From contig NZ_LZIC01000096.1 of the NCBI RefSeq assembly GCF_001667185.1, forward strand, positions 1 through 51,919: DNA of 51,919 bases, written 5' to 3'. Under the pieces are notes generated by a model. That model was not told where the DNA came from, searched no databases, and was given only the letters and a program-made list of their open reading frames with translations. The translations under genes and the position numbers were made by a program. Of this stretch, positions 1 through 8,627 are shown in pieces. This DNA is from Mycobacterium sp. 852002-50816_SCH5313054-b (GTDB lineage Bacteria; Actinomycetota; Actinomycetes; Mycobacteriales; Mycobacteriaceae). Positions within the stretch are counted from its first letter, which is position 1; each line of letters starts with the position of its first letter.

Positions 1-60
1 CCGGCGCTGGCCGCCCTGAGCGACGTGTTCTATCCACGGGTCTTCCTGCGCCGCGGGCGG
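1..60 (+). pseudogene. Fragment of TesB-like thioesterase (C-terminal half), inverted against its N-terminal half
   Basis: Frame 1 of the plus strand reads ALAALSDVFYPRVFLRRGR. This resembles the segment of TesB-like acyl-CoA thioesterases that precedes the last strands of the second hotdog domain. It runs off the window start, and after about base 60 the frame stops making thioesterase sense. The N-terminal half of the same kind of protein begins on the opposite strand at this point (30-419, minus). A CCGCGG palindrome (51-56) sits at the junction. Seen: the two opposed frames. Inferred: a fold-back inversion, either real or an assembly chimera at a contig end. Confidence 0.5.
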
Positions 61-419
61 GCTTCCGTGTCGGCCCAGCTGTCGCGGACGGTCGCGAACA
101 CCGCCGTCGCAGTTGCCTTGGCTTCGCCCTGCTGGCTGAGCTCCACATACCAGTGCTGATTGGTGCGGTTGGAGCGCACGACGCGCAGTGAGAGGTCGAA
201 GGCGCCGTCGGCGACGGGTGCGGCGAAGTTGACCGTCAAGGCCAGCGGCTCACCGATGCGGTCGGGATGCGTCTCGATGGCCCGCACGATGATGGCCGTG
301 GTGATTCCCCCGAAAGGGCCGACCATGTTGGCCCATTCCGGATGCGTCCTGCCCTGCCGGACCCCGGCGTCGATCACGTCGAGTTGGACCGCGTCGTCAA
401 ACGGGTGCGTGCCGGTCAT
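30..419 (-). pseudogene. TesB-like acyl-CoA thioesterase, N-terminal half only
   Basis: The protein starts MTGTHPFDDAVQLD (ATG at 417-419). It follows the first hotdog domain of the two-domain TesB/acyl-CoA thioesterase family, which hydrolyses acyl-CoA esters: WANMVGPFGGITTA helix, LTVNFAAPV strand, QHWYVELSQ strand, then DSWADTEA, where the linker to domain 2 should begin. The frame then becomes arginine-rich (RPRRRKTRG) and stops at 30. The family is normally about 260-280 residues, so about half is missing. A sequence that looks like the missing half lies on the other strand at 1-60. An upstream start at 494 is open, but the family-like sequence begins at 419. Function is inferred from the family; this copy is not intact as it stands. 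Confidence 0.7.
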
Positions 420-557
420 TCCGATTCCTTGATCGCCATAGCATCGGGCGGTAAATCGCACAGCGATGCGCGCCGACGGCAGATTACTTGCCACCGAGCG
501 GGGCCGCTAAATTGGGGCCTCGGCCGAGCCGCGCGGACAAAAGGAGGTGGGTCCCGC

Positions 558-1577
558 ATGAAAATTCCGGATCGCCAGGCAGCGATGGTGATGAACGCCC
601 CCGGCGCGCCCCTCGAGACCGTCGACAGGCCGGTCGGGAAACCCGGTCCCGGGCAGGCGCTCATCAGGGTGCGGGCCTCGAGCCTCAACTTTCACGACAA
701 CGTCAACCTGATGGGGCTGCTGCCCGGACCGTGGCCACGCGTGCCGATGAGCGACGGCGCCGGGGAAGTGGTGGCGGTCGGACCCGGGGTCGACTGGCCG
801 CAGGTGGGGGACCGGGTGATGGGGACGTTTCACCCCGGGTGGCTCGATGGGCCGCCGACACCGGAGTCCAAACGCGAGCTGCCCGGCGACACCGAAGACG
901 GGTGGCTGCAGCAGTACCGGGTCGCCGACGCCTCTGGACTGGTGCCCACGCCCGCGCACCTCAGCGACATCGAAGCCGCCACGGTGCCCTGCGCCGGCGT
1001 GACGGCCTTCAGTGCCCTGAGGGAAGCCCACATCGGCGGCGGCGACGTCGTGGTCACCCAGGGAACCGGTGGGGTATCGCTGTTCACGGTCCAGCTCGCC
1101 AAGCAGTTGGGCGCCACTGTGATCCTGACGTCGTCGTCCGACGAGAAGCTGAAGATCGGATCGGACCTGGGCGCAACGCATCTCGTCAATTACCGCGCGA
1201 CACCGAACTGGGAGACCGAGGTCAAGCGGCTGACCGACGGAAGAGGCGCCGACCTGATCGTCGACCTCGGCGGGCCCGCCACCCTGGCGCAGTCGGTGCA
1301 TTCGGCGAGGGTGGGCGGCACGATCGCCGTGATCGGCGTGTTGACCGGATTCGACACGGCGCCCGTCTCGGTCGCGGAGGTGATGCTCAACAATCTGCGT
1401 ATCGTGGGGATCACCGTGGGCAGCGTGCGAGCGCACCGGGAGTTGTGCGAGTTCATGTCGAGTGCGGGCATCAAGCCTTACATCAGCCATGTCTTTGACT
1501 GGGAGAACCTCGACGACGCACTGGCGATGATGCGGGCCGGCCGGCACGTCGGCAAGATCGCGCTCACCATCCCCTGA
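558..1577 (+). CDS. NADPH:quinone oxidoreductase-like MDR protein
   Basis: A 339-residue medium-chain dehydrogenase/reductase. It has an N-terminal GroES-like domain (PGQALIRVRASSLNFHDN, then DGAGEVVAVGPGV) and a Rossmann domain with the nucleotide loop GTGGVSLFTVQLA near residue 180. The cysteine and histidine set of zinc alcohol dehydrogenases is not evident, which fits the quinone oxidoreductase branch that reduces quinones or enals with NADPH. The ATG at 558 is chosen because a near-perfect Shine-Dalgarno sequence (AAGGAGGTG, 541-549) precedes it; the longer open frame upstream has no support. It is followed after 20 bases by the DUF1801 gene and may be co-transcribed. The substrate is unknown. 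Confidence 0.88.
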   Translation: MKIPDRQAAMVMNAPGAPLETVDRPVGKPGPGQALIRVRASSLNFHDNVNLMGLLPGPWPRVPMSDGAGEVVAVGPGVDWPQVGDRVMGTFHPGWLDGPPTPESKRELPGDTEDGWLQQYRVADASGLVPTPAHLSDIEAATVPCAGVTAFSALREAHIGGGDVVVTQGTGGVSLFTVQLAKQLGATVILTSSSDEKLKIGSDLGATHLVNYRATPNWETEVKRLTDGRGADLIVDLGGPATLAQSVHSARVGGTIAVIGVLTGFDTAPVSVAEVMLNNLRIVGITVGSVRAHRELCEFMSSAGIKPYISHVFDWENLDDALAMMRAGRHVGKIALTIP

Positions 1578-1597
1578 CGCAGGAAGGCAACGGCACC

Positions 1598-1963
1598 GTG
1601 ACGGACTCTCCTTCGAAGCTGATCGACGCCCGAATCAAGGAGCTGGGTGACTGGCGCGGCGAAACGCTCGCTCACATCAGAAGATTGATCAAGCAGGCCG
1701 ATCCCGATGTGGTCGAGGAGTGGAAGTGGCGCGGCGTCCCGGTCTGGTATCACGACGGGATGATCTGTACCGGGGAGGCCTACAAGAACGTGGTCAAGAT
1801 GACCTTCGCCAAGGGCGCCTCGCTGGACGATCCGTCGGGTCTTTTCAACTCCAGCCTCGACGGCAACACGCGGCGAGCCATCGATTTCCATGAGGGCGAC
1901 AAGATCGATGAGACCGCCCTGACGGCGCTCATCCGGGCCGCGGTGCAGCTGAACGCGTCGTAG
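1598..1963 (+). CDS. DUF1801 (YdhG-like) protein
   Basis: A 121-residue protein with a GTG start after the ribosome site AGGAAGG (1581-1587). The sequence (IDARIKELGDWRGETLAHIRR, then EEWKWRGVPVWYHDG and NVVKMTFAKGASL) fits the DUF1801/YdhG fold, small cytosolic proteins of unknown biochemical role. It is full length for the family. It sits 20 bases after the oxidoreductase. Family assignment is by pattern recognition; the function is not known. Confidence 0.82.
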   Translation: MTDSPSKLIDARIKELGDWRGETLAHIRRLIKQADPDVVEEWKWRGVPVWYHDGMICTGEAYKNVVKMTFAKGASLDDPSGLFNSSLDGNTRRAIDFHEGDKIDETALTALIRAAVQLNAS

Positions 1964-1968
1964 GCGAC

Positions 1969-2000
1969 CTGTACAGTCGTCAAGCGGTGCTGTACAGTCG
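1969..2000 (+). promoter_or_regulatory. Tandem palindromic operator or promoter element
   Basis: The 11-mer CTGTACAGTCG occurs twice, at 1969-1979 and 1990-2000, exactly 21 bases (two helical turns) apart. Each copy contains the perfect palindrome CTGTACAG. The pair lies between the DUF1801 stop and the acyl-CoA dehydrogenase start at 2051, where a dimeric repressor would sit. TACAGT also fits the loose mycobacterial -10 pattern TANNNT, so part of it may be promoter. Confidence 0.5.
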
Positions 2001-2050
2001 CCCAGCACGAGTTCGAGGAGGCCATCGGCGATGACGCGCAGGCGAATTCG

Positions 2051-3298
2051 GTGAGCGGCGAGTCGGTCCAGGAGTTCCGCAGCCGAGCCAAGGCCTGGTT
2101 GGCCGAGAACCTGCCAAGGCTCGACTCCGAAGACGCGATGGCGTTGGAGCGCGACGAACTGGCGTCCTGGCGGCGCGCGCGCGAGCTGCAACGGAAGTTG
2201 TACGACGGGGGATTCGCCGGCATCTGTTTTCCGCGGGAGTACGGCGGGCTGGGACTCGGCTACGAGTACAAGAAGGCGTTCGACGCCGAGGCCCTGGCTT
2301 ACGAGACGCCGCTGCTCCTCAACATCCCGTCCTTTGCCATTTGCTGCGCGACGATCCTCGACATGGGCAGCGAGGAGCAGAAGCGCAGCCACATCCGAGC
2401 GGCGCTGCGCGGCGACGAAGTGCTGGTCCAGCTGCTGTCGGAGCCCAGCGGCGGATCCGATCTGGCGGGTGTGATCACCCGCGCCGATCTCCGCGACGGA
2501 CGCTGGATCATCAACGGCGCCAAGACGTGGAGCACGTGGGCGTTCGCCGCCGACTACGGCCTGTGCCTGGCCCGAACCGACTGGGACGCACCCAAACACA
2601 ACGGCCTGACCATGTTTCTGGTACCCCTTCGCCACCCCGGGGTGACGATCAACCGGATCCGTCAGGTCAACGGCTCGGTCGAGTTCTGCGAGGAATTCTT
2701 CGACGACGTCGACGTGGGCGAAGACGCCGTCGTCGGGGAACCGGGCAAGGGGTGGGACGTCGCGTCGCGGCAGCTCTACCACGAGCGGCGCACCATGGGC
2801 GACGGCTCGGAGTACACCAGCGGCCCGGGAATCGCTGAGGCCGAAGACATTTCGATCGACCTGATGTCGCTGGTCGACCGCTCGAAGCAGGGCGACAGCG
2901 AACGCGTCCGGGAGATGGTCGGCCGCGTCCTGGTGCACCGGGCGGTACACGCGCAACTCAGCGAGCACGTCTTCCACGCCGTGGTCGCCGGAACTCTGCC
3001 CCCGGCCGCGGGATCGATCATCAGGCTCGACATGGCCGAGGTTCACGACGTCGAGAACGACACCGCCCACGCCATCGCCGGCCCGGCGGCCGTGGTTGAG
3101 GACGATGCGGGGCTGCTCGACGTCGGCACGCGTTACCTGGGCCGCCAGATCGCCAGCATCGGGGGCGGCACGACGGAGATGGCGCGCAACGTGATCGGCG
3201 AGCGGGTCCTGAACTTTCCCCGCGAGTACGCCGCCGACCGCGGTGTGCCGTTCAACCAGGTGCGCCGGGGCAAAGCCGCCGAGGGAGGCCAGCAGTGA
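2051..3298 (+). CDS. Acyl-CoA dehydrogenase (FadE family)
   Basis: A 415-residue acyl-CoA dehydrogenase, the FAD enzyme that introduces the alpha-beta double bond in fatty acyl- or side-chain-CoA oxidation. Seen in order: helical N-domain ending FAGICFPREYGGLGLGYEYK; middle beta domain with VLVQLLSEPSGGSDLAG (FAD/substrate loop) and WIINGAKTWSTWA; and C-terminal helical domain ending IASIGGGTTEMARNVIGERV, the flavin-contacting GGGT/EM helix typical of mycobacterial FadE proteins. The GTG start at 2051 gives the usual length. The stop overlaps the next start by four bases (GTGA), so the hotdog-like gene is translationally coupled. The chain-length or steroid substrate cannot be read from the sequence. 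Confidence 0.9.
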   Translation: MSGESVQEFRSRAKAWLAENLPRLDSEDAMALERDELASWRRARELQRKLYDGGFAGICFPREYGGLGLGYEYKKAFDAEALAYETPLLLNIPSFAICCATILDMGSEEQKRSHIRAALRGDEVLVQLLSEPSGGSDLAGVITRADLRDGRWIINGAKTWSTWAFAADYGLCLARTDWDAPKHNGLTMFLVPLRHPGVTINRIRQVNGSVEFCEEFFDDVDVGEDAVVGEPGKGWDVASRQLYHERRTMGDGSEYTSGPGIAEAEDISIDLMSLVDRSKQGDSERVREMVGRVLVHRAVHAQLSEHVFHAVVAGTLPPAAGSIIRLDMAEVHDVENDTAHAIAGPAAVVEDDAGLLDVGTRYLGRQIASIGGGTTEMARNVIGERVLNFPREYAADRGVPFNQVRRGKAAEGGQQ

Positions 3299-4173
3299 GC
3301 GACCAACTCCGGGACATCCGCGAGCTCGCCAACGACACCGATGCCTATCGGGACGAGTTGTTCCGGCGCTGGACCGGCCTGCTCAGCTACCGCTACATCG
3401 GCCGCAATCACTCGTCCATGAACGTGGGCGAATCCGACGACACCGTCACCATCCGTCGCGACATGCGCAATGAGGCGGGCGGCCTGATGGTCGCGCCGCT
3501 GGCCATCTCGTCCCCGGAGGGATGTCAGACCGACATGGTGGCGGTCCCCAATCCGGTCATCGCGTCGGTACAGATCGTCGACCCCGGCTACGACGTCAAG
3601 CGAGTCGAGATCGTCGGGTCCGGCATCGTGCACCAGGGCCGGACCATGGGCTACGGCCGGTGCACGATCGTGGATGCCGACAATCCCGAGCGCGTGATCG
3701 CCTTCAACGAGGGGCAGGGAGCGGTCATCGGTGTCCCACCGGAAGGCCTTGGCAAGATGGATGTTTCGGGCACCGAGCTGGTGGTCGAGGACTCACCCGA
3801 CCTGCCGCCGCTGTGGGAGGCCTTCGGTGCGAGCAAGCGCGACGACGGGCATTGGGTGCTGCCGGCGCTGAGCGCCGAACTCGCCTCGCCGGACGCCGCG
3901 CTGCACATCGGACCCCAGCACGTCGTCCTCGAGACCGCAGCGACCGATCTGGCAGCCGACGTTGCCGGGACCAGGAAGGTGCAGGTGATCAGCTGGCACG
4001 TCATGTTCATGTCCCGCGGCAAAGTGGGCCCCTTCCGGGTGGAAGGCACGGCGCACATCGCCGGTTCAGGGGGCGGGCGCGTCGGCGTGCGCATGCTGCT
4101 GCACGACGAGGGAAACGCGGACAAAGCGATCACCTCCGCCGCGGCGATCTTCGAGGTCGTGGACGCCCGCTAG
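3295..4173 (+). CDS. Probable double-hotdog (PaaI/thioesterase-like) protein
   Basis: A 292-residue protein translationally coupled to the acyl-CoA dehydrogenase. Two regions look like hotdog modules: residues about 40-145 (GGLMVAPLAISS, then VKRVEIVGSGIVHQGRTMGY and RCTIVDADNPERVIAF) and about 175-290 (LHIGPQHVVLETAATDLA, then VGPFRVEGTAHIAGSGGGRV). The strand pattern with a VHQGRTMGYGRCTI stretch resembles PaaI-like thioesterases or hydratases. The operon position suggests it acts on the product of the dehydrogenase, as a hydratase or thioesterase. No catalytic residue can be named with confidence. Confidence 0.65.
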   Translation: MSDQLRDIRELANDTDAYRDELFRRWTGLLSYRYIGRNHSSMNVGESDDTVTIRRDMRNEAGGLMVAPLAISSPEGCQTDMVAVPNPVIASVQIVDPGYDVKRVEIVGSGIVHQGRTMGYGRCTIVDADNPERVIAFNEGQGAVIGVPPEGLGKMDVSGTELVVEDSPDLPPLWEAFGASKRDDGHWVLPALSAELASPDAALHIGPQHVVLETAATDLAADVAGTRKVQVISWHVMFMSRGKVGPFRVEGTAHIAGSGGGRVGVRMLLHDEGNADKAITSAAAIFEVVDAR

Positions 4174-4415
4174 TCGACGCGGTCGCATCGTTCCCGAACG
4201 GGAATTAAACGCAAACGGTGGGTTAAATTTCGGCCTTTCGGGGCGTCCGGCCAGGGGTGGCGGTTGACCAAAGCGCAGTTCACGCCCAAAATGATTGACA
4301 TCGGATACTATCTACATCTGAAATCGTCAACAGCGGACACGATGCTGGCGTTTAACTTTCGACTTGAGTGTCGAGCCCGGTTGATGTGAGGCGTTGAAAG
4401 CGATGGGGGACAACA

Positions 4416-4760
4416 ATGAAGCACCGCGAAATGAAAAAGAAAATGTCGGCGTGCGCGTTTGGCGCCCTGGTGGCTGTCGCGCTGGCGCCGGCAGGGGCCG
4501 CGCACGCCGACCAGACGGACCAGGACTTCACCAACTTCCTGCAGTCGCACGGCGTCAACCTCGGCACCCCGGCCTTTACCGTGAAGGCGGCGCACGCGAT
4601 GTGCCAGGATCTCGACGCGGGTTACACCGAGAGGGACGAGGTGGACCAAATCACCGGGGCGCATCGACTGCAGCCGGGTCAGGCCCAGATGTTCGTCGCC
4701 GCGGCCACCGCGGACTACTGCCCGCAACACCATCCGGCCAGCGCCCCCAAGAAGAAGTAA
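4416..4760 (+). CDS. DUF732 secreted protein
   Basis: A 114-residue protein. Its N-terminus is a signal peptide (KKKMSACAFGALVAVALAP, with cleavage likely after AHA at about residue 31). The mature part, DFTNFLQSHGVNLGTPAF, then A..MCQDLDAG and FVAAATADYCPQH, is the DUF732 pattern: a small helical exported mycobacterial domain with two cysteines likely to form a disulfide. Ribosome site GGGGGA precedes the ATG at 4416; a second ATG at 4431 would give a shorter signal peptide. Function is unknown in the family. The 240 bases upstream hold a short inverted repeat, TTCCCG/CGGGAA (4191-4204). Confidence 0.88.
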   Translation: MKHREMKKKMSACAFGALVAVALAPAGAAHADQTDQDFTNFLQSHGVNLGTPAFTVKAAHAMCQDLDAGYTERDEVDQITGAHRLQPGQAQMFVAAATADYCPQHHPASAPKKK

Positions 4761-4800
4761 CCCCCGACAGGGCCCGACCACGAGTCGACTAAACCCTGGT

Positions 4801-4824
4801 CATACATCTGCGTGCATATGTATG
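4801..4824 (+). promoter_or_regulatory. Inverted repeat upstream of fabG3
   Basis: CATACAT (4801-4807) and ATGTATG (4818-4824) form a perfect 7-base inverted repeat with a 10-base spacer, 37 bases before the GTG of the fabG3-like gene. Its size and place suit a TetR-type operator. No regulator gene lies next to it. Confidence 0.35.
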
Positions 4825-4860
4825 GTGCAACAAACCCATGGGCACGACAGGAGAAGACCG

Positions 4861-5642
4861 GTGGCAGAACGCTTGGGGGGAAAGGTCGCGCTCATCAGCG
4901 GCGGTGCGCGGGGGATGGGCGCGTCGCACGTGCGGACGCTGGTGGCCGAGGGCGCCAAGGTGGTGTTCGGCGACATCCTCGACGACGAGGGCAAGGCCGT
5001 CGCGGCCGAGGTTGGTGACGCGGCCCGCTACGTGCACCTGGACGTGACGAGACCCGAGCAAGGGAATCGGCGGTGGCCACCGCCATCGGCGAGTTCGGCG
5101 GGATCGACGTGCTGGTGAACAACGCCGGCATCCTGAACATCGGCACCATCGAGGACTACGAACTGTCCGAGTGGCACCGGATCCTGGACATCAATCTGAC
5201 GGGCGTGTTTCTCGGAATCCGCGCCGTGGTGAAACCCATGAAGGAATCGGGACGGGGATCGATCATCAACATCTCCTCGATCGAGGGCATGGCCGGCACC
5301 ATCGCCTGCCACGGTTACACGGCAACCAAATTCGCGGTCCGGGGCCTGACGAAGTCAGCCGCGCTGGAACTGGGGCCGAGTGGGATCCGCGTCAACTCGA
5401 TCCATCCCGGGCTGATCAAGACGCCGATGACCGAGTGGGTCCCCGAGGACATCTTCCACACCGCGCTGGGCCGCATCGCCGAGCCCAGGGAGGTCTCCAA
5501 CCTCGTGGTGTACCTGGCCAGCGACGAATCGAGTTATTCGACCGGCTCCGAGTTCGTCGTGGACGGCGGCACCACTGCCGGCCTTGCGCACAAGGACTTC
5601 TCCGCGGTCGACGCCGGCCAGCAGCCCGAGTGGGTCACCTAG
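4861..5642 (+). pseudogene. fabG3: fabG3-like short-chain dehydrogenase (Rv2002 type) with a one-base frameshift
   Basis: The two frames together give a complete SDR of about 260 residues, very like M. tuberculosis FabG3, an NADH-dependent 3(20)-hydroxysteroid dehydrogenase. First part: GTG at 4861 after AGGAGA, then GGKVALISGGARGMGASHVR (nucleotide loop) and FGDILDDEGKAVAAE. Second part: VLVNNAGI, catalytic Ser in NISSIEG, Y-x-x-x-K in GYTATKFAV, and C-terminal DGGTTAG. The frames break after DVTRPEQ. Restoring one base between 5061 and 5062 (CAA-TGG-GAA-TCG) gives a continuous DVTRPEQWESAVATAIGEFG. As written, the first frame ends after about 40 more bases. All catalytic residues are kept, so a sequencing error or a very recent mutation is likelier than old decay. 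Confidence 0.85.
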
Positions 5643-5729
5643 CCCCCACCCCACATCGAAACTGCGTCCAGCGCCACAAAATTCGGGTCTAGCACGCGCT
5701 GCGCTCAGGCTCGGCGCGTCGTTACCAGC

Positions 5730-8627
5730 TCAGGGTGCCACCGCGAACGATTCGCGCTCCCTTGCCGGCGCGGGCCACGGCGACGGCACCGGCCGTTGGC
5801 GAACCCGTTGGGGCCACCAGAACCACTTGCCCAGCAGCGCGGCGATCGACGGCGTCATCAGCGACCGCACGATCAGCGTGTCGAAGAGCAGGCCGAGGCC
5901 GATGGTGGTGCCGACCTGGCCGATGACCGTGAGCTCACTGACCGCCATCGTCATCATCGTGAAGGCGAACACCAGCCCCGCCGAGGTGACCACGGATCCG
6001 GTTCCGCCCATAGCCCGGATGATGCCGGTGTTCAGGCCGGCGTGGATCTCTTCCTTGAATCGGGACACCAAAAGCAGGTTGTAGTCGGCGCCGACGGCCA
6101 GCAGGATGATGACCGACATCGCCAGCACCATCCAGTGCAGTTCGATGCCGACCAGGTGTTGCCAGATGAGCACCGAAAGCCCGAAGGACGCCCCGAGCGA
6201 AAGCAGGACCGTGCCGACGATCACCGCTGAGGCCACGACGCTTCGCGTGATGATCAGCATGATGATGAAAATCAGGCACAGCGAGGCGATTCCGGCGATC
6301 AGCAGGTCATAGTTGCTGCCGTCCTGCATGTCCTTGAAGGTGGCCGCGGTCCCGCCGAGGTAGATCTTGGAGCCTTCCAGCGGCGTGCCCTTGAGCGCCT
6401 CGTACGTGGCCTTCTTGATCCCATCGATGTGCGAAATGCCCTCCGGCGTCATGGGATCGCCGTCGTGGCTGATGATGAAGCGCACCGCGTGGCCGTCGGG
6501 CGGCAGGAAGTTCTTCATGCCCTTCTTGAACTCGGCGTTGTTGAAGGTCTCCGGGGGCAGGTAGAACGAGTCGTCGTTCTTGGAGGCGTCGAACGCCTTG
6601 CCCATGGCGTTGGAGTTCTTCTGGGCCTCGTTCTGCTGATCCTGCAGACCCTTTTGGGTCGAATACATCGTCAGCATCGTCGTTTTCATCGCCTTCATGT
6701 TCTCGATCATGGAGGGCATCAGCGCCACCATCTGAGGCATCAGGGTGTCGAGGTGATCCATGACGGGCAGCAGGCTCTGGATGTCATCGGTCATCGTGTC
6801 GATGCCGTCCAGGGCGTCGAAGACCGAGCGAAGCGAAAAGCAGACCGGGATGTCATAGCAGTGCTTTTCCCAGTAGAAATAGCTTCGGAGCGGGCGGAAG
6901 AAGTCCTCGAAATCGGCCATGTGGTCGCGCAATTCGGCGATGTCGATGGTCATCTCATGCATCTTTTTGACCATGATGTGCATGCTGTCGGCCATCTGCG
7001 CGGTGATGCTCTGCATCTTGACCATGCTGTCGATGGTGGTCTGCATCATGTCGGCCTGGTGCAGCATGTCGGCCATCTGATCCGCTTGGTACTTCTGGTT
7101 CATCTGCTGGGAGACGCCCTGCATGCTGATCTGAAACGGGATCGAGGTGTGCTCGATCGGCGTGCCCTGCGGCCGGGTGATCGCCTGCACGCGTGAGATT
7201 CCGGGCACCCGGAAGATCGACTTGGCGATCTTGTCGATGACCAGGAAGTCGGCGGAATTGCGGAGGTCGTGGTCACTTTCGATCATCAGTAGCTCGGGGT
7301 TCATCCGCGCCATGGAGAAGTGCCGGTCGGCGGCCGCGTAGCCGGCGTTCGCCGGCAGATCGGCGGGCAGGTATTTGCGGTCGTTGTAGTTGGTCCGGTA
7401 CCCGGGCAGGGTGAGCAGGCCGACGAGCGCGATCGCGATCGTCACGATCAGAACGGGCCCGGGCCACCGGACGACGACGGCGCCGATCTTGCGCCAGCCG
7501 CGGATGCGCTGCGCCCGCCTGGGCTCGAGGGTCTGGCGGAAGCGCGACGCCACCGAGATCACCGCGGGGCCCAGCGTCAAGGCCGCGGTGACCACGACGA
7601 CCATGCCGATGGCCAACGGGATGCCCAGCGTCTGGAAGTAGGGCAGGTTGGTGAAGTGCAGGCAGAACGTCGCGCCCGCGATGGTCAAACCCGACCCCGC
7701 CACCACGTGCGCGGTGCCGCCAAACATCGTGTAATAGGCGTCTTCTCGCGATTCGCCGACCGAGCGGGCTTCCTGATATCGCCCGATCAGGAAGATCGCG
7801 TAGTCGGTGGCGGCCGCGATCGCCAGCGTGACCAACAGGTTCGTGGCGAAGGTGGAGAGCCCGATGATGTTGTGGTAGCCGAGGAAGGCCACCATGCCGC
7901 GGGCGGCGGCCAGTTCGAGCACGACCATCACCAACGTGAGCAGCACCGTGACGATGGACCGGTAGACCATCAGCAGCATCGCGATGATCACGATGAAGGT
8001 GACGGTGGTGATCACCTGCAGGCTGCGGTCGCCGGCGATGTGCTGATCCGCTTGCACCGCGGCGGGTCCGGTGACATAGGCCTTGACCCCGCTGGGCGGG
8101 GGCAGGTTTTTGACGATGTCTTGGACGGCCTCGACCGACTCGTTGGCCAGGGCCTCGCCCTGGTTGCCGGCGAGGTAGACCTGGACGTAGGCGGCCTTGC
8201 CGTCGTTGCTCTGGACGCCGGCCCCACTGAGTGGGTCGCTCCACATGTCTTGGACGTGCTCGACGTGTTTGGTGTCGGCGTCGAGCTTTTTGACCATCCG
8301 GTCGTAGTAGGCATGGGCGTCGGCGCCCAGCGGATTTTGGCCCTCCAGCACGATCATGACCGAGCTGTTGGACTTGTATTCGCCGAACACCTCACCCATG
8401 TGTTTTGTCGCGATGACCGATTGCGCGTCGTCGGGGCTCATCGAGACCGAGCGCATCTTCCCGACCTCGTCCAGCTGCGGGACGATCGTGTTGAGCACCG
8501 CAATGATCCCGATCCAGCCCAGGATGATGGGCACGGCGAAGCGTCGGATGATTCGCGGGATCGCCGGGCGCACGGCGTGTCTGGTGATGGGGAGGGTGTC
8601 GGTCGGGTGTTCAGCGCTTGCGCTCAT
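5730..8627 (-). CDS. mmpL: MmpL-family RND transporter (MmpL4/5-like)
   Basis: A 965-residue inner-membrane exporter, the usual length of MmpL4/MmpL5. Seen: TM1 at about residues 30-50 (IILGWIGIIAVLNTIV); first periplasmic domain; TM2-6 at about 195-370 including AAATDYAIFLIGRYQEARS, the MmpL proton-relay motif; second periplasmic loop with a long Met- and His-rich helical stretch (about 490-690), the coiled-coil insertion of MmpL4/5; then TM7-12 with VGADYNLLLVSRFKEE. The ATG at 8627 overlaps the mmpS stop (ATGA), and the pair forms one operon. MmpS/L5 systems export siderophores and lipophilic drugs; the substrate here is inferred only. The N-terminal frame is open 18 bases further upstream without support. 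Confidence 0.95.
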   Translation of the reverse strand: MSASAEHPTDTLPITRHAVRPAIPRIIRRFAVPIILGWIGIIAVLNTIVPQLDEVGKMRSVSMSPDDAQSVIATKHMGEVFGEYKSNSSVMIVLEGQNPLGADAHAYYDRMVKKLDADTKHVEHVQDMWSDPLSGAGVQSNDGKAAYVQVYLAGNQGEALANESVEAVQDIVKNLPPPSGVKAYVTGPAAVQADQHIAGDRSLQVITTVTFIVIIAMLLMVYRSIVTVLLTLVMVVLELAAARGMVAFLGYHNIIGLSTFATNLLVTLAIAAATDYAIFLIGRYQEARSVGESREDAYYTMFGGTAHVVAGSGLTIAGATFCLHFTNLPYFQTLGIPLAIGMVVVVTAALTLGPAVISVASRFRQTLEPRRAQRIRGWRKIGAVVVRWPGPVLIVTIAIALVGLLTLPGYRTNYNDRKYLPADLPANAGYAAADRHFSMARMNPELLMIESDHDLRNSADFLVIDKIAKSIFRVPGISRVQAITRPQGTPIEHTSIPFQISMQGVSQQMNQKYQADQMADMLHQADMMQTTIDSMVKMQSITAQMADSMHIMVKKMHEMTIDIAELRDHMADFEDFFRPLRSYFYWEKHCYDIPVCFSLRSVFDALDGIDTMTDDIQSLLPVMDHLDTLMPQMVALMPSMIENMKAMKTTMLTMYSTQKGLQDQQNEAQKNSNAMGKAFDASKNDDSFYLPPETFNNAEFKKGMKNFLPPDGHAVRFIISHDGDPMTPEGISHIDGIKKATYEALKGTPLEGSKIYLGGTAATFKDMQDGSNYDLLIAGIASLCLIFIIMLIITRSVVASAVIVGTVLLSLGASFGLSVLIWQHLVGIELHWMVLAMSVIILLAVGADYNLLLVSRFKEEIHAGLNTGIIRAMGGTGSVVTSAGLVFAFTMMTMAVSELTVIGQVGTTIGLGLLFDTLIVRSLMTPSIAALLGKWFWWPQRVRQRPVPSPWPAPARERESFAVAP

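Noticed and set aside
1478..3070. 530-codon minus-strand ORF opposite the acyl-CoA dehydrogenase
   Set aside because: Antisense shadow; the plus strand encodes a complete acyl-CoA dehydrogenase and DUF1801 protein.
4191..4204. TTCCCG-AA-CGGGAA as a terminator
   Set aside because: A two-base loop cannot close a hairpin and no T-tract follows; at most a protein-binding palindrome.
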